From: Achromobacter deleyi
GTDB lineage: Bacteria; Pseudomonadota; Gammaproteobacteria; Burkholderiales; Burkholderiaceae_B
Length of the DNA stretch: 64,000 nucleotides
Direction: 5' to 3'
Assembly (NCBI RefSeq): GCF_016127315.1
Contig: NZ_CP065997.1
Location: forward strand, 1,860,001 to 1,924,000
The stretch's first letter is position 1, and every line of letters starts with the position of its first letter. The position numbers and the translations under genes are program-made. Under the pieces are notes generated by a model, which searched no databases, was not told where the DNA came from, and saw only the letters and a list, made by a program, of their open reading frames with translations. Positions 1 to 8,042 of this stretch are shown in pieces.

Positions 1-165
1 CAAACGTTGATGGCGCCCTATTCGGGCGAGGTCAAGTGCGGCTTTGAGCCAATGCTGCGGGCTTGGCTGGCACCGGCTGGTCAATCGACTGTCGTGGGTT
101 TGAACGATCTGGCGGCTCATCTCGAAGTCATTGAAAAAATCTTTGGTTATGACGCGGTTGCCTGA
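1..165 (+). CDS. C-terminal fragment of an unassigned protein, cut by the window edge
   Basis: Frame 1 is open from the first base and ends at TGA 163-165, giving the last 54 residues of a protein that begins outside the window. The end is mixed helical in character (AHLEVIEKIFGYDAVA), which would fit the last helix of a sugar-modifying enzyme such as a Gfo/Idh protein, but no motif decides this. Its stop lies 17 bases inside the next gene, so the two are probably translated together. Base composition matches the AT-richer sugar island that follows. Function not assigned. Confidence 0.6.
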   Translation, partial: QTLMAPYSGEVKCGFEPMLRAWLAPAGQSTVVGLNDLAAHLEVIEKIFGYDAVA

Positions 166-1255
166 AACGCTGGACGTCGCCGCGTTTCTTGCGCGGCCGC
201 TGGATCCCCTGGTCTTCTACGATATTTTGCCGTCGGATGGCTGGTCGGTTCAGGGGCTGCCCGAGAAGCCGGCCATCGGCGATTTGGTGGACAGGTTATT
301 GGCCGCTACGATCGACACGGTGGCGGAAGCCGATCTCGATCTGATCCGCGTGGCGCTGCTGGGTGGCCGCGCGGACCAAGAGCGTGACGAGCGGTTGACT
401 GCGCTGGCGGACCATGCGTCCAGGCTCTACTCGCGCTTGCTTGAAGGTGGGAAGAGCCGTAGACCGTTGCGCATGAAGTTGCAGCAATTGAACTTCTTCC
501 TGCGGGATTGGCTGGATCGCGACGTCGATGTGGTGCGTGACGTACAGGGAGAGAAGTTGCTCGGTGCGCCGGCGCCATGGGACTGGCTGGACCTGGAGGG
601 AGGGGGGCGGCTCCTGTTGATTTCGGGGCCAGACAATGTCCGGTGGCATTGGCAGGGAAAATCCGGCGGGCAATCTTGCGGATACCCGAGTCAGCTGGAT
701 CTGATCGCTCCGGGGCGCATTAGCATCGGTTCTATTTTTTCAAATGGCGCCGATGTATTTGATAACGGCACCATTGATCATGTGGAACATCATCGGCCTA
801 TTGTCCTGATGTTCTCCATGGCCGCGGAACTCTGGGCGGTGGATTACGACGGCCATGTCTTTCCGATCGGCGATCAAGCGGCAGGGGTCAAAGTGCCTAT
901 TCGGCAGGTGGATCGCGCGCGCCGTATCGGCGATCGGCTCTATCTGTCGGATTGGACCGCCCCGGGCGTCATCGTCGTGGTGGAGCTTGGCAGTCTTGCC
1001 AGCCGGGTTCAGGCTCTGCCGGGAATACTGCTATTGAATGACATCTGCGAGGGGCCCGAAGGCTTCTACGCGGTCTGCAAGCAGCAAGGCAATGTCTTTG
1101 CGTTTGATCACGCTTTCATGCCTCGTGGTGAGCGGCTTGGATTCGGGCGAGGCAAGGGGAGGCTGTTCGATCCCTTGACCGTGCGCTGCAGCGGTGACCA
1201 GCTTCAAGTGTTGAACTGGATCACCGGCAGTCTCATTCTGCTGAAAGCCTTCTAA
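149..1255 (+). CDS. Unassigned 368-aa protein, possibly with a beta-propeller-like C-terminal half
   Basis: I do not recognise this protein. The ATG at 149 is preferred over a TTG at 131 because it gives a shorter overlap with the preceding gene. There is no signal peptide or membrane helix. Residues 1-150 look helical and charged. Residues from about 150 on are rich in short beta stretches with repeated Trp, Gly and Asp (for example WAVDYDGHVFPIGD and RRIGDRLYLSDWTAPG), the texture of propeller blades. It lies tail to tail with the aminotransferase, 14 bases away, and shares the island's lower GC. A role linked to the surface sugar made next door is inferred from position only. Confidence 0.6.
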   Translation: MTRLPETLDVAAFLARPLDPLVFYDILPSDGWSVQGLPEKPAIGDLVDRLLAATIDTVAEADLDLIRVALLGGRADQERDERLTALADHASRLYSRLLEGGKSRRPLRMKLQQLNFFLRDWLDRDVDVVRDVQGEKLLGAPAPWDWLDLEGGGRLLLISGPDNVRWHWQGKSGGQSCGYPSQLDLIAPGRISIGSIFSNGADVFDNGTIDHVEHHRPIVLMFSMAAELWAVDYDGHVFPIGDQAAGVKVPIRQVDRARRIGDRLYLSDWTAPGVIVVVELGSLASRVQALPGILLLNDICEGPEGFYAVCKQQGNVFAFDHAFMPRGERLGFGRGKGRLFDPLTVRCSGDQLQVLNWITGSLILLKAF

Positions 1256-1269
1256 GCCTGAATAGGCGT

Positions 1270-2781
1270 TTATTTGCGCTTTTTCAGTACCGTTTCGATG
1301 CACGCAATGGTGCGCTCGAGTTGGCCTTCGCTCATGTTCGAACCGGAAGGCAGGCAGATGCCGTTGTGGAAGAGTCCGTCGGAAACGGATTCTTCACCGT
1401 GCTTGAAGTACTCGCAAGATGCAAAGACTGGCTGCAGATGCATCGGCTTCCAGACTGGACGCGCTTCGATGTGCTCGGCACCCAGCGCCTGGATCAAATC
1501 GGCGGGAGTGACCCCGATCTTCGGATCCAGCGTGAGCGCGCTCAACCAGTGAGTCGAGAAACTCCAATCGGGTTCCGGCATCATGTGCACGCCAGGCACG
1601 CGCTGGAAGCGGTCGAGGTACTGGGCGTAGACGTGTCGCCGGCTTTGTACCCGGTCCTCCAGCACCTTGAGCTGTCCTCGGCCGACGCCCGCCAGGATGT
1701 TGCTCATGCGGTAATTGAAGCCGATTTCGCTGTGCTGATAGTGCGGGGCCGGATCCCGGGCCTGAGTGGACAGGAAACGGGCCCGGTCGACGATCGCTTT
1801 GTCATTCGACACGAGCATGCCGCCACCCGACGTGGTGATGATCTTGTTGCCGTTGAACGAGTAGATGCCGATGGCGCCGAAAGTGCCGCTGGCGCGACCT
1901 TTGTAGCGTGCGCCGAGGGACTCGGCGGCGTCTTCAACCAGGGGTACTCCGTACTGGTCGCAAAGGGCAAGGATCGGGTCCATGTCGGCGCTCTGGCCGT
2001 ACAGGTTCACCACGATCACCGCCTTGGGCAGTTTTCCCTTGCGCTTGGCATCTTCAAACGCGCGCGCGAGCGCCTGCGGCGACATGTTCCAGCTTTCTGG
2101 CTCCGCATCGATGAAAACGGGTTGCGCTCCCTGGTAGACAATCGGGTTCGCGCTAGCCGAAAACGTCAGCGAAGAGCAGAACACGGTGTCACCCGTGGTG
2201 ACTCCCAATATGCGCAACGCCAAATGAATCGCAGCGGTGCCCGAGCTGAGCGCGGCAGCGTGACCGATGCCAACATAGGCTGCCAGTTCCTTTTCGAAAT
2301 TGTCGACGTTTGGCCCCAGCGGAGCAATCCAGTTGGTACGGAAAGCTTCTTCGACGTACTCTCGCTCCAGCTCTCCCAAGTGGGGTGACGAAAGGAAAAC
2401 TTGAGCGTCCAGGTCTGCTCTCGTTACTACCTTGATCGGCCTGCCTTGAGCATCCGTGACTGGAAGATGGTTGATGTCGTGCTGGTTCATCAGTTCCAGC
2501 GCGGTATGGCGGGTATACCCTTCCGTCAGAACGATGGGGGTCGTGCGATCCAGCGTATCCAGCGTTTTTTCCAGCGTTGCCCCATTGAGAATGAGACGGC
2601 GCAAGTCCCCGTCGGTCACCGTGCGTTCCAGCTGCCCGTTCGGCGAGACCAAGAGCAGCATGCCGTGCGCGTGGTTGGATTGGTTCAATCGCTCCAACGC
2701 TTCGCGCAGCGTGACACCCCGCGTAACGCAGAGCTCTGTGATCGGACTCTTTTTCTCGGTAGGTTTCATGTCTTGTCTCAT
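1270..2781 (-). CDS. CBS-pair domain fused to a DegT/DnrJ/EryC1/StrS sugar aminotransferase
   Basis: PLP-dependent sugar aminotransferase expected to put the 4-amino group on a UDP-4-keto-6-deoxy-GlcNAc-type sugar (LegC/PglE role). Residues about 12-125 form a CBS pair (TVTDGDLRRLIL; HDINHLPVTDAQGRPIKVVT). The aminotransferase fold starts near 130. Visible motifs are SSGTAAIHLAL, the PLP-binding Asp in VEDAAESLG (about 284) and the Schiff-base Lys in SFNGNKIITTSGGG (about 313). Ordinary family members are about 380-400 residues, so the 503-aa length is explained by the CBS fusion. It is the last gene of the minus-strand nonulosonate operon and starts directly at the SDR stop. A second ATG at 2769 is an equally possible start. 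The CBS part suggests nucleotide sensing, which is inference. Confidence 0.88.
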   Translation of the reverse strand: MRQDMKPTEKKSPITELCVTRGVTLREALERLNQSNHAHGMLLLVSPNGQLERTVTDGDLRRLILNGATLEKTLDTLDRTTPIVLTEGYTRHTALELMNQHDINHLPVTDAQGRPIKVVTRADLDAQVFLSSPHLGELEREYVEEAFRTNWIAPLGPNVDNFEKELAAYVGIGHAAALSSGTAAIHLALRILGVTTGDTVFCSSLTFSASANPIVYQGAQPVFIDAEPESWNMSPQALARAFEDAKRKGKLPKAVIVVNLYGQSADMDPILALCDQYGVPLVEDAAESLGARYKGRASGTFGAIGIYSFNGNKIITTSGGGMLVSNDKAIVDRARFLSTQARDPAPHYQHSEIGFNYRMSNILAGVGRGQLKVLEDRVQSRRHVYAQYLDRFQRVPGVHMMPEPDWSFSTHWLSALTLDPKIGVTPADLIQALGAEHIEARPVWKPMHLQPVFASCEYFKHGEESVSDGLFHNGICLPSGSNMSEGQLERTIACIETVLKKRK

Positions 2782-3576
2782 TTACCAAACGGTCAGGCCG
2801 CCATCAACGACGAGATTCTGGCCTGTAGTGTACGAGGATGCGTCCGAGGCCAAGTACAGATAGGCCCCCATGAGTTCATCAGGTTGCGCCATGCGGTTGA
2901 GCGGCACTCGCGCGGAGTAGCGGTCAACGAAGGTCGTGTTCTGTCCGCTGAATATACCTCCGGGAGTCACGGCATTGACGCGCACACCCTGAGCGCCCCA
3001 ATAAGACGACAGGTAGTGAGTCAGGCCCCAGAGGGCGGCCTTGCTGACGCTGTAGATGGCGGGAGTGTTGATGGCTCTTCCCAGATAGCTGGAGCCTTCG
3101 TATATGCGCTGATCGGGGGCGACGATTCCATAGATGGACAGGGTGTTGATGATGCTGCCTCGACCGGCCTGCGCCATCGGGGTCCCGAACACCTGGCAAC
3201 AATGCATGGCGCCGGTCACGTTGACGTCCATGACCATGTCCCAGTCGTCTCGGGGGAACGTTTCGAACGGCTCGAAGAAGTTCGGACTTTTGGTCGCAGC
3301 GTTGTTGATCAATACATCGATGGCGGGCATGTCGGCGCCGAGGCGTTCGCGGATCGCTTCCAGTGCGGGCTTGGACGTGATGTCGACGCATTCAGCGCGC
3401 AAGCGGGACGGCTCGCCGATATCCTGTTCCAGTGTGCGCAAGGCTGCTTCGGAATGGTCGAGCGCAATGACAGTCTGTGCGCCGGCATCCAGAAGGTGGC
3501 GGGTCAGTCGTGAGCCCAGGATGCCAGCAGCGCCTGTGAGCAGGATGGTTTTTCCGGTCAGGGTGAAGTCAGTCAT
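2782..3576 (-). CDS. Short-chain dehydrogenase/reductase of the nonulosonate cluster (PtmA-like)
   Basis: Classical SDR of 264 aa with the cofactor motif TGAAGILG (about 14-21), NNA (about 91), catalytic Ser in NTLSIYG (about 147) and YSVSK (Tyr 175, Lys 179). The ending VVDGGLTVW is typical of the family. It probably oxidises or reduces a sugar hydroxyl or keto group in the cytoplasm. Its 5' end overlaps the neuA stop by four bases, so it is cotranscribed with the CMP-sugar genes. SDRs of this kind (PtmA) sit in Campylobacter legionaminic acid loci, but the exact substrate cannot be read from sequence. Confidence 0.85.
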   Translation of the reverse strand: MTDFTLTGKTILLTGAAGILGSRLTRHLLDAGAQTVIALDHSEAALRTLEQDIGEPSRLRAECVDITSKPALEAIRERLGADMPAIDVLINNAATKSPNFFEPFETFPRDDWDMVMDVNVTGAMHCCQVFGTPMAQAGRGSIINTLSIYGIVAPDQRIYEGSSYLGRAINTPAIYSVSKAALWGLTHYLSSYWGAQGVRVNAVTPGGIFSGQNTTFVDRYSARVPLNRMAQPDELMGAYLYLASDASSYTTGQNLVVDGGLTVW

Positions 3577-4274
3577 TGTTTGCCTTGAGTCGTCTGCGCG
3601 GATGCCATGATCAGCTCGACAATGCGGAAGTCGATTTCGCTATCGATATCGATTGATCTTTCGCGCGGCATGACATGCAGCCGCGTGCGTCCGTTCCACA
3701 AGCCCTTTGTCAGGGAATGGTAATGCCACACATAGATCGATGCATTCATCGCATAGACCTTTGGAGCGTGTTGGCGACCCAGCACGGCCTGGTCGGGCAC
3801 TTTGACCAGACCGATATTGCCGTTCGGCTGACGCTCCACCATGTTGAAATATGGATTCTTTTCGGCCTCGTATCCCGTGATCACCACATCGGTATCGTCG
3901 TCCAGCAGGGCGATGCAGTCAACGATGTCCTGCGCATTGCGCAGCGGGGATGTGGCGTCGAGATCAACGACCCGTCCGACAGGGCCCGCGTTCGCGTTTA
4001 CCCAATCGGCCATGTGTTGAATCACCGGCAATTTACCGGCCTCGCTGGTAGCAAGATGGGCCGGACGCAGCAGCGGCACCAGCGCGCCCGCGTGGCGCGC
4101 AACGTCGGCGATCTCGTCGTCATCGGTCGAAACGTAGACTTCGTCGATCAGGTCGCAGGCAAGCGCTTGCTCAATCGTGTGAGTAATCAGCGGTTTGCCG
4201 TGCAGCAGTCGAATATTCTTGCGGGGCACGCCAACAGATCCCCCGCGTGCGCAGATAGTAGCAATGGTTTTCAT
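3573..4274 (-). CDS. neuA: CMP-nonulosonate cytidylyltransferase (NeuA/LegF/PtmB type)
   Basis: Activates a nine-carbon sialic-like acid with CTP to give the CMP sugar used by glycosyltransferases. The N-terminus carries the nucleotide-binding signature ICARGGSVGVPRKNI, here with Cys-Ala in place of the usual Pro-Ala and with SVGV where SKGI is common. LDATSPLRNAQDI follows near residue 100, and the C-terminus has the SIDIDSEIDF motif typical of these transferases. At 233 aa it is a single-domain enzyme without the C-terminal esterase seen in some NeuA proteins. The start overlaps the upstream oxidoreductase stop by four bases. Legionaminate rather than Neu5Ac as substrate is inferred from the neighbours. 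Confidence 0.9.
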   Translation of the reverse strand: MKTIATICARGGSVGVPRKNIRLLHGKPLITHTIEQALACDLIDEVYVSTDDDEIADVARHAGALVPLLRPAHLATSEAGKLPVIQHMADWVNANAGPVGRVVDLDATSPLRNAQDIVDCIALLDDDTDVVITGYEAEKNPYFNMVERQPNGNIGLVKVPDQAVLGRQHAPKVYAMNASIYVWHYHSLTKGLWNGRTRLHVMPRERSIDIDSEIDFRIVELIMASAQTTQGKQ

Positions 4275-5251
4275 GGATTTCGGCAGGCTTCTCGGGCTCG
4301 CAACAACAAGTCCAGGCTGGCGATGCCTTCGGTAAGTGGTTGACTGGTTTCTCGATTGGTATCCAGGGCACTGAGCAACTCGGCCATGGCTGAGGGGTAT
4401 GTGGCAGCCACGTCGAAGTCTGCCGGGTCATTGGTCAAAAGCAGTTGACGACCGCCCGCCTGGGTCAGATGGAGCGTCTTGCCGATCAGGTCACAGACCA
4501 GGGTGCCCGACTCCGTGACGACGAGATAGCGCCGCAAGGGCTGGCGCGAGATGTAGTCGACGCTGACGGTCGCCAGCGTTCCTTGCCGGGCTCGCATCGC
4601 GATGCAGGCCACGTCTTCCGTCTCGATCTCAAGCGAGCTCAACTTGCCCGAAAACGCCTTGACGCTATCGAATTCGCCCAGCAGCCAGCGAGCGGCATCC
4701 ACCTCGTGGATGAGATCCAGCATGACACCGCCCCCCAGCGCGTGCGAGGCGCTGTAGCTCTTGCGGTAGTCGCTCGCGGGTCTCCAGTCGGGCAGCCATT
4801 GGCCCGCCTGGAAGTCGCCGCGCACGATTGCTCCCATATCTGTCTCAAGCAGCCGCTGGCGCATCTGCGCTAGCGCTGGCAGGAATCGGAGATTGCAGCC
4901 CACCAGAGTCGGCGCCTTGCCGCGGTGTCTGTTTGCCGCCTCGATGAGCTGGGCGAGCTGCGCGCGATTCGTCACGACAGGCTTCTCGATGTACAGCGCG
5001 ATGCCGGCGTCAAGCAGCTTGGGCAGGACTTCGATATGCAGAGAGGAGGGGCTGGCGATGACGGCGAGGTCCGGCTGCTGGGCGAGGGCGTCGTCGACGT
5101 TGTCGCACACGATCGCGTCCAGGCTCGCGCTGAGCGCATCGTGGTAGACGCGGGACCGCAGCAGCACCCAACCGAGGTCCTGGCGCAGCGATTTCAGGCT
5201 GTTGATATGGCGCTGGCCGATCGACCCTGTTCCGATGATGAGTATCTTCAT
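4271..5251 (-). CDS. Gfo/Idh/MocA-family NAD(P)-dependent sugar oxidoreductase
   Basis: A 326-aa oxidoreductase. The start at 5251 (MKILIIGTGSIGQRH) is chosen because it opens directly into the Rossmann glycine motif and gives an ATGA overlap with the acetyltransferase stop; the longer open frame upstream is an Arg-rich shadow. The family EKP motif appears as LYIEKPVV (about 95-100), and DLIHEVDAARWLLG (about 170) holds the likely catalytic His. Such enzymes oxidise sugar hydroxyls, as WlbA does on UDP-GlcNAcA in Bordetella. The six-enzyme legionaminate pathway does not need this activity, so it may modify the sugar further or supply a precursor. The role is inference. Confidence 0.85.
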   Translation of the reverse strand: MKILIIGTGSIGQRHINSLKSLRQDLGWVLLRSRVYHDALSASLDAIVCDNVDDALAQQPDLAVIASPSSLHIEVLPKLLDAGIALYIEKPVVTNRAQLAQLIEAANRHRGKAPTLVGCNLRFLPALAQMRQRLLETDMGAIVRGDFQAGQWLPDWRPASDYRKSYSASHALGGGVMLDLIHEVDAARWLLGEFDSVKAFSGKLSSLEIETEDVACIAMRARQGTLATVSVDYISRQPLRRYLVVTESGTLVCDLIGKTLHLTQAGGRQLLLTNDPADFDVAATYPSAMAELLSALDTNRETSQPLTEGIASLDLLLRAREACRNP

Positions 5252-5880
5252 GTCGCCGCTGCCTTTCGCAGAACGGCGGGAACGCCCGCCCACAGGGAGT
5301 CCGGACCGACATCGTTGCGCAGGACTGCGCCCGCGCCGACGGTAGCGCGTGAATCGATCTTCAGCCCAGGCAGGATGTTTGCGCCCGCGCCAATCATGAC
5401 CTGTTCGCCGATCTGAACGCCACCGGCGAGCGAGGCTTGCGGAGCGATATGGGCATGTTGGCCCACGATGCAGTCGTGATCGATGATGGCGCCGTGATTG
5501 ACGATGACCCCGGATTCGATGCGGCTCGCGGGAGCCACGACGGCGCGCGCGGCGATGAATACGCCGTCGGCGATGCGGGCATGCGGGGAAATGCATGCCG
5601 TCGGATGTGCGATGGTCAGTGGTTTGCCGCCAGCGCGAACGAATCGCGCGAACAGTTTTGCCCGCGCGATATTTGAACCAATGGCGATATGGAAATACTG
5701 ATCACGGAACATCGAGTCATCCAGCGGCGCGCGAACGCCGACATGCAGCAATGTCGTGCCGTCCAGGGCGGGGTTGTCATCGATGACGACGGGTGAGTAG
5801 CCGCCCATGAGCAGCAGGGCATCCAAGACCACTTTGGCATGGCCGCCCGCGCCGACTATCAGGACCTGGCTAGTAGGCAT
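5248..5880 (-). CDS. NeuD/PglD-family sugar O/N-acetyltransferase
   Basis: Left-handed beta-helix acetyltransferase of 210 aa. The N-terminal Rossmann-like part binds the UDP-sugar (VLIVGAGGHAKVVLDAL) and is followed by hexapeptide repeats from about 85 to 200. The catalytic His-Asp pair is in NHGAIIDHDCIVG, matching the PglD active site. The likely reaction is acetyl-CoA-dependent N-acetylation of the 4-amino sugar made by the aminotransferase (LegH role). O-acetylation of the finished acid (NeuD role) cannot be excluded. It overlaps both neighbours: 4 bases with the oxidoreductase and 11 bases with the epimerase gene upstream. Confidence 0.88.
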   Translation of the reverse strand: MPTSQVLIVGAGGHAKVVLDALLLMGGYSPVVIDDNPALDGTTLLHVGVRAPLDDSMFRDQYFHIAIGSNIARAKLFARFVRAGGKPLTIAHPTACISPHARIADGVFIAARAVVAPASRIESGVIVNHGAIIDHDCIVGQHAHIAPQASLAGGVQIGEQVMIGAGANILPGLKIDSRATVGAGAVLRNDVGPDSLWAGVPAVLRKAAAT

Positions 5881-7003
5881 TGGATTTCATCAAGACCGAA
5901 TCGTCCAGAGGCATCGTCGTCAGCAGCGCTGCGATGCGTTCGCTGGCATGGCCGTCGCCATAGACGTTGGCCGAAGACATGTGGCCGGGGCTCTGTTGCA
6001 AATGCTTGAGCGCGGCCTCGATAGACGCTGCGTCGGTGTCGCAATCCAGGACATTCGGATTGCGCTCGCGCAGGTTCTGGCGTGACCCCACATTGATGAC
6101 GGGCGTGCCGAATGTGGCGGCCTCGATAATGCCGCTGCTGGAGTTGCCGATCATCAGGTCGGCCGCGGCCATCCAGGCGATGAACTCCGGGCGCCTCAGA
6201 TGCGTGAGCACGCGGACATCGGGCCTGTCCCTCAGAGACTCCAGAACCTGGGCCACCGCCGTGCTACCTGCATCGGAATTGGGTTTCAGCGCCAATAACT
6301 GGTAACCGTGGGCGAGGACGGCCCGCAGCAGCGTATCGACCTGCTCGGCGGCGCGGTCGGCTTCTTGCACGACGGGGTGAAACACCATCAGCGCCAGGGG
6401 CAAATCGGGGTCCAGGCCTTGCGATTGGCAAAGTTCCGCACGATTCGCGCGGGGCGTTTCGGCTAGTCCGTCCAGTCCGGGTGCGCCGGTGACGGTAATG
6501 TGTCGTGGTTGCTCGCCCATGCTGATCAGACGGTCGCGCGACTGCTGGGTGGCGACGCAATGCCAATGAGCAAGTTTGGAAATGGCGTGCCGCACGGGTT
6601 CGTCAATCGTGCCGGAACGCTCGCCGCCATGGATATGCACGATCGGGATGCCCAGGTGTGCGGCAGCGATGGCGCCGGCCAGCATTTCACCCCGGTCACC
6701 GAGCAGCAAGACGATGTCCGGCCGGGCTTGTTCGAGGACGTCGCTGAATTGCATGACCATGTACCCGATCGCGCGGGCCATCCCCGCGCCCGTGCCGGTA
6801 TTCATGGGGAGCATGACGCGGGCCAGGATGGGCAGGCCATCGTGCTCGATTTCCGCCACGGTATTGCCATACTCGGGAGAGAGGTGCATCCCCGTGACAA
6901 TGAGGCTCAACTGGCAGGCAGGATCAGCCTGGATCCTGTGCAATGTGGCCGCCATCAGGCCGTAGTCGGCCCGAGTGCCGGAGATATAGACGATGCGTCG
7001 CAT
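5870..7003 (-). CDS. neuC: Hydrolysing UDP-(di)acetamido-sugar 2-epimerase (NeuC/LegG type)
   Basis: Releases UDP while inverting C2, giving free ManNAc or, in this context, 2,4-diacetamido-2,4,6-trideoxymannose for NeuB. The protein is 377 aa, the family's usual length. The start YISGTRADYGLM and the block LLGDRGEMLAGAIAAAHLGIPIVHIHGGE (around 95-120) are characteristic. A GNSSSGIIEA stretch near 290 is the conserved UDP-binding loop. Seven bases separate it from neuB. Because the operon also has a 4,6-dehydratase and a 4-aminotransferase, the diamino sugar is a more likely substrate than UDP-GlcNAc. Confidence 0.92.
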   Translation of the reverse strand: MRRIVYISGTRADYGLMAATLHRIQADPACQLSLIVTGMHLSPEYGNTVAEIEHDGLPILARVMLPMNTGTGAGMARAIGYMVMQFSDVLEQARPDIVLLLGDRGEMLAGAIAAAHLGIPIVHIHGGERSGTIDEPVRHAISKLAHWHCVATQQSRDRLISMGEQPRHITVTGAPGLDGLAETPRANRAELCQSQGLDPDLPLALMVFHPVVQEADRAAEQVDTLLRAVLAHGYQLLALKPNSDAGSTAVAQVLESLRDRPDVRVLTHLRRPEFIAWMAAADLMIGNSSSGIIEAATFGTPVINVGSRQNLRERNPNVLDCDTDAASIEAALKHLQQSPGHMSSANVYGDGHASERIAALLTTMPLDDSVLMKSNAY

Positions 7004-7010
7004 GGTCGGG

Positions 7011-8042
7011 CTACTCGACGTCAGTCCAGGTCAAGGTGGTTCTGGAGGGGATATCGTGCGTGGCGGTCTTGCCGTACAGATTGGCCAATTCAGCGGGAGC
7101 GATACCCGTGCCTGGGCGCAGCAAGGTCAGGTTATGAGCGCCGAAGACCTCACCTTTCTTGATCGCGGCGGTGGACGTGACGCTGCGTCGTACCAAGTCT
7201 CGTACTGCCAGTTCCTTTTGCGCGGGCGTTTTCACGCCATCACCCTGGGCCTGTTCCACCAGCCGGATGCTCTGAACCATGGCGCGCAATTCGGCCGGCT
7301 CAAGCGACGCTTTGTGATCCGGGCCCTTCATGTCACGGCTGATCGTGAAGTGCTTCTCGATGACGGTCGCGCCCTGCGCGACCGCAGCGATCGAAATGGA
7401 GATACCGTCGGTATGGTCCGAATATCCGATGGGCAAATTCAGCGCCTGGCGCATGGTGGCCATCGCGCGCAAGTTAACGTCGACAGCTGCCGCTGGATAG
7501 TTGGACGTGCAGTGCAGGACCGTTACGTAGTCGGCCAGCTCGCCGGTATGGCCGAGCGCCTCGCGCGTGGCCCGCACCGCCGCAACCGCCGCTTCGACTT
7601 CTTGCAGGTTCGCCATCCCGGTGGACAGGATGAGCGGCACGCCGTAGGCCGCCAGCACCTTCAGGAATGGGATGTTGGTGATTTCGCCGGAAGGGACTTT
7701 GATGCGGCGCATGCCCAGGCCAATGAGGAAAGACGCGGCTTCTTCGTCGAAGGGCGTCGACATGAATTCGATGCCGCGGGCCGCGCAACGCTGGACCAGC
7801 GCTTCATACGATGCATCCGGCAATTCCAGCGCCTTCAGCATCTGGTGCTGATCGCCGTCTCCCGTTTGGGTGCGCTGGTATTCCGCCTTGGGCGCTCCTT
7901 CACGGACGAGCCGGTCGGCGCTAAAAGTTTGAAACTTGATGGCATCTGCCCCGGCGTCCGCGGCAATGTCTACTAGCTCTAGAGCAAGAGCGGTATCACC
8001 GTTGTGATTGACTCCGGCTTCGGCAATGATGAACGTGTTCAT
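7011..8042 (-). CDS. neuB: Nonulosonic acid synthase (NeuB/LegI type)
   Basis: Condenses phosphoenolpyruvate with an N-acyl-mannosamine-type hexose to form the nine-carbon acid. The start at 8042 is taken because MNTFIIAEAGVNHNGD is the canonical NeuB N-terminus and it overlaps the dehydratase stop as ATGA; the longer open frame adds non-homologous residues. The protein is 343 aa, with a TIM-barrel domain carrying KFQTF, PSGEI and YSDHT, and a C-terminal antifreeze-like SAF domain (VTSTAAIKKGEVFG, near 290). Substrate choice among Neu5Ac, legionaminate and pseudaminate cannot be settled from sequence alone; the neighbours favour legionaminate. Confidence 0.93.
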   Translation of the reverse strand: MNTFIIAEAGVNHNGDTALALELVDIAADAGADAIKFQTFSADRLVREGAPKAEYQRTQTGDGDQHQMLKALELPDASYEALVQRCAARGIEFMSTPFDEEAASFLIGLGMRRIKVPSGEITNIPFLKVLAAYGVPLILSTGMANLQEVEAAVAAVRATREALGHTGELADYVTVLHCTSNYPAAAVDVNLRAMATMRQALNLPIGYSDHTDGISISIAAVAQGATVIEKHFTISRDMKGPDHKASLEPAELRAMVQSIRLVEQAQGDGVKTPAQKELAVRDLVRRSVTSTAAIKKGEVFGAHNLTLLRPGTGIAPAELANLYGKTATHDIPSRTTLTWTDVE

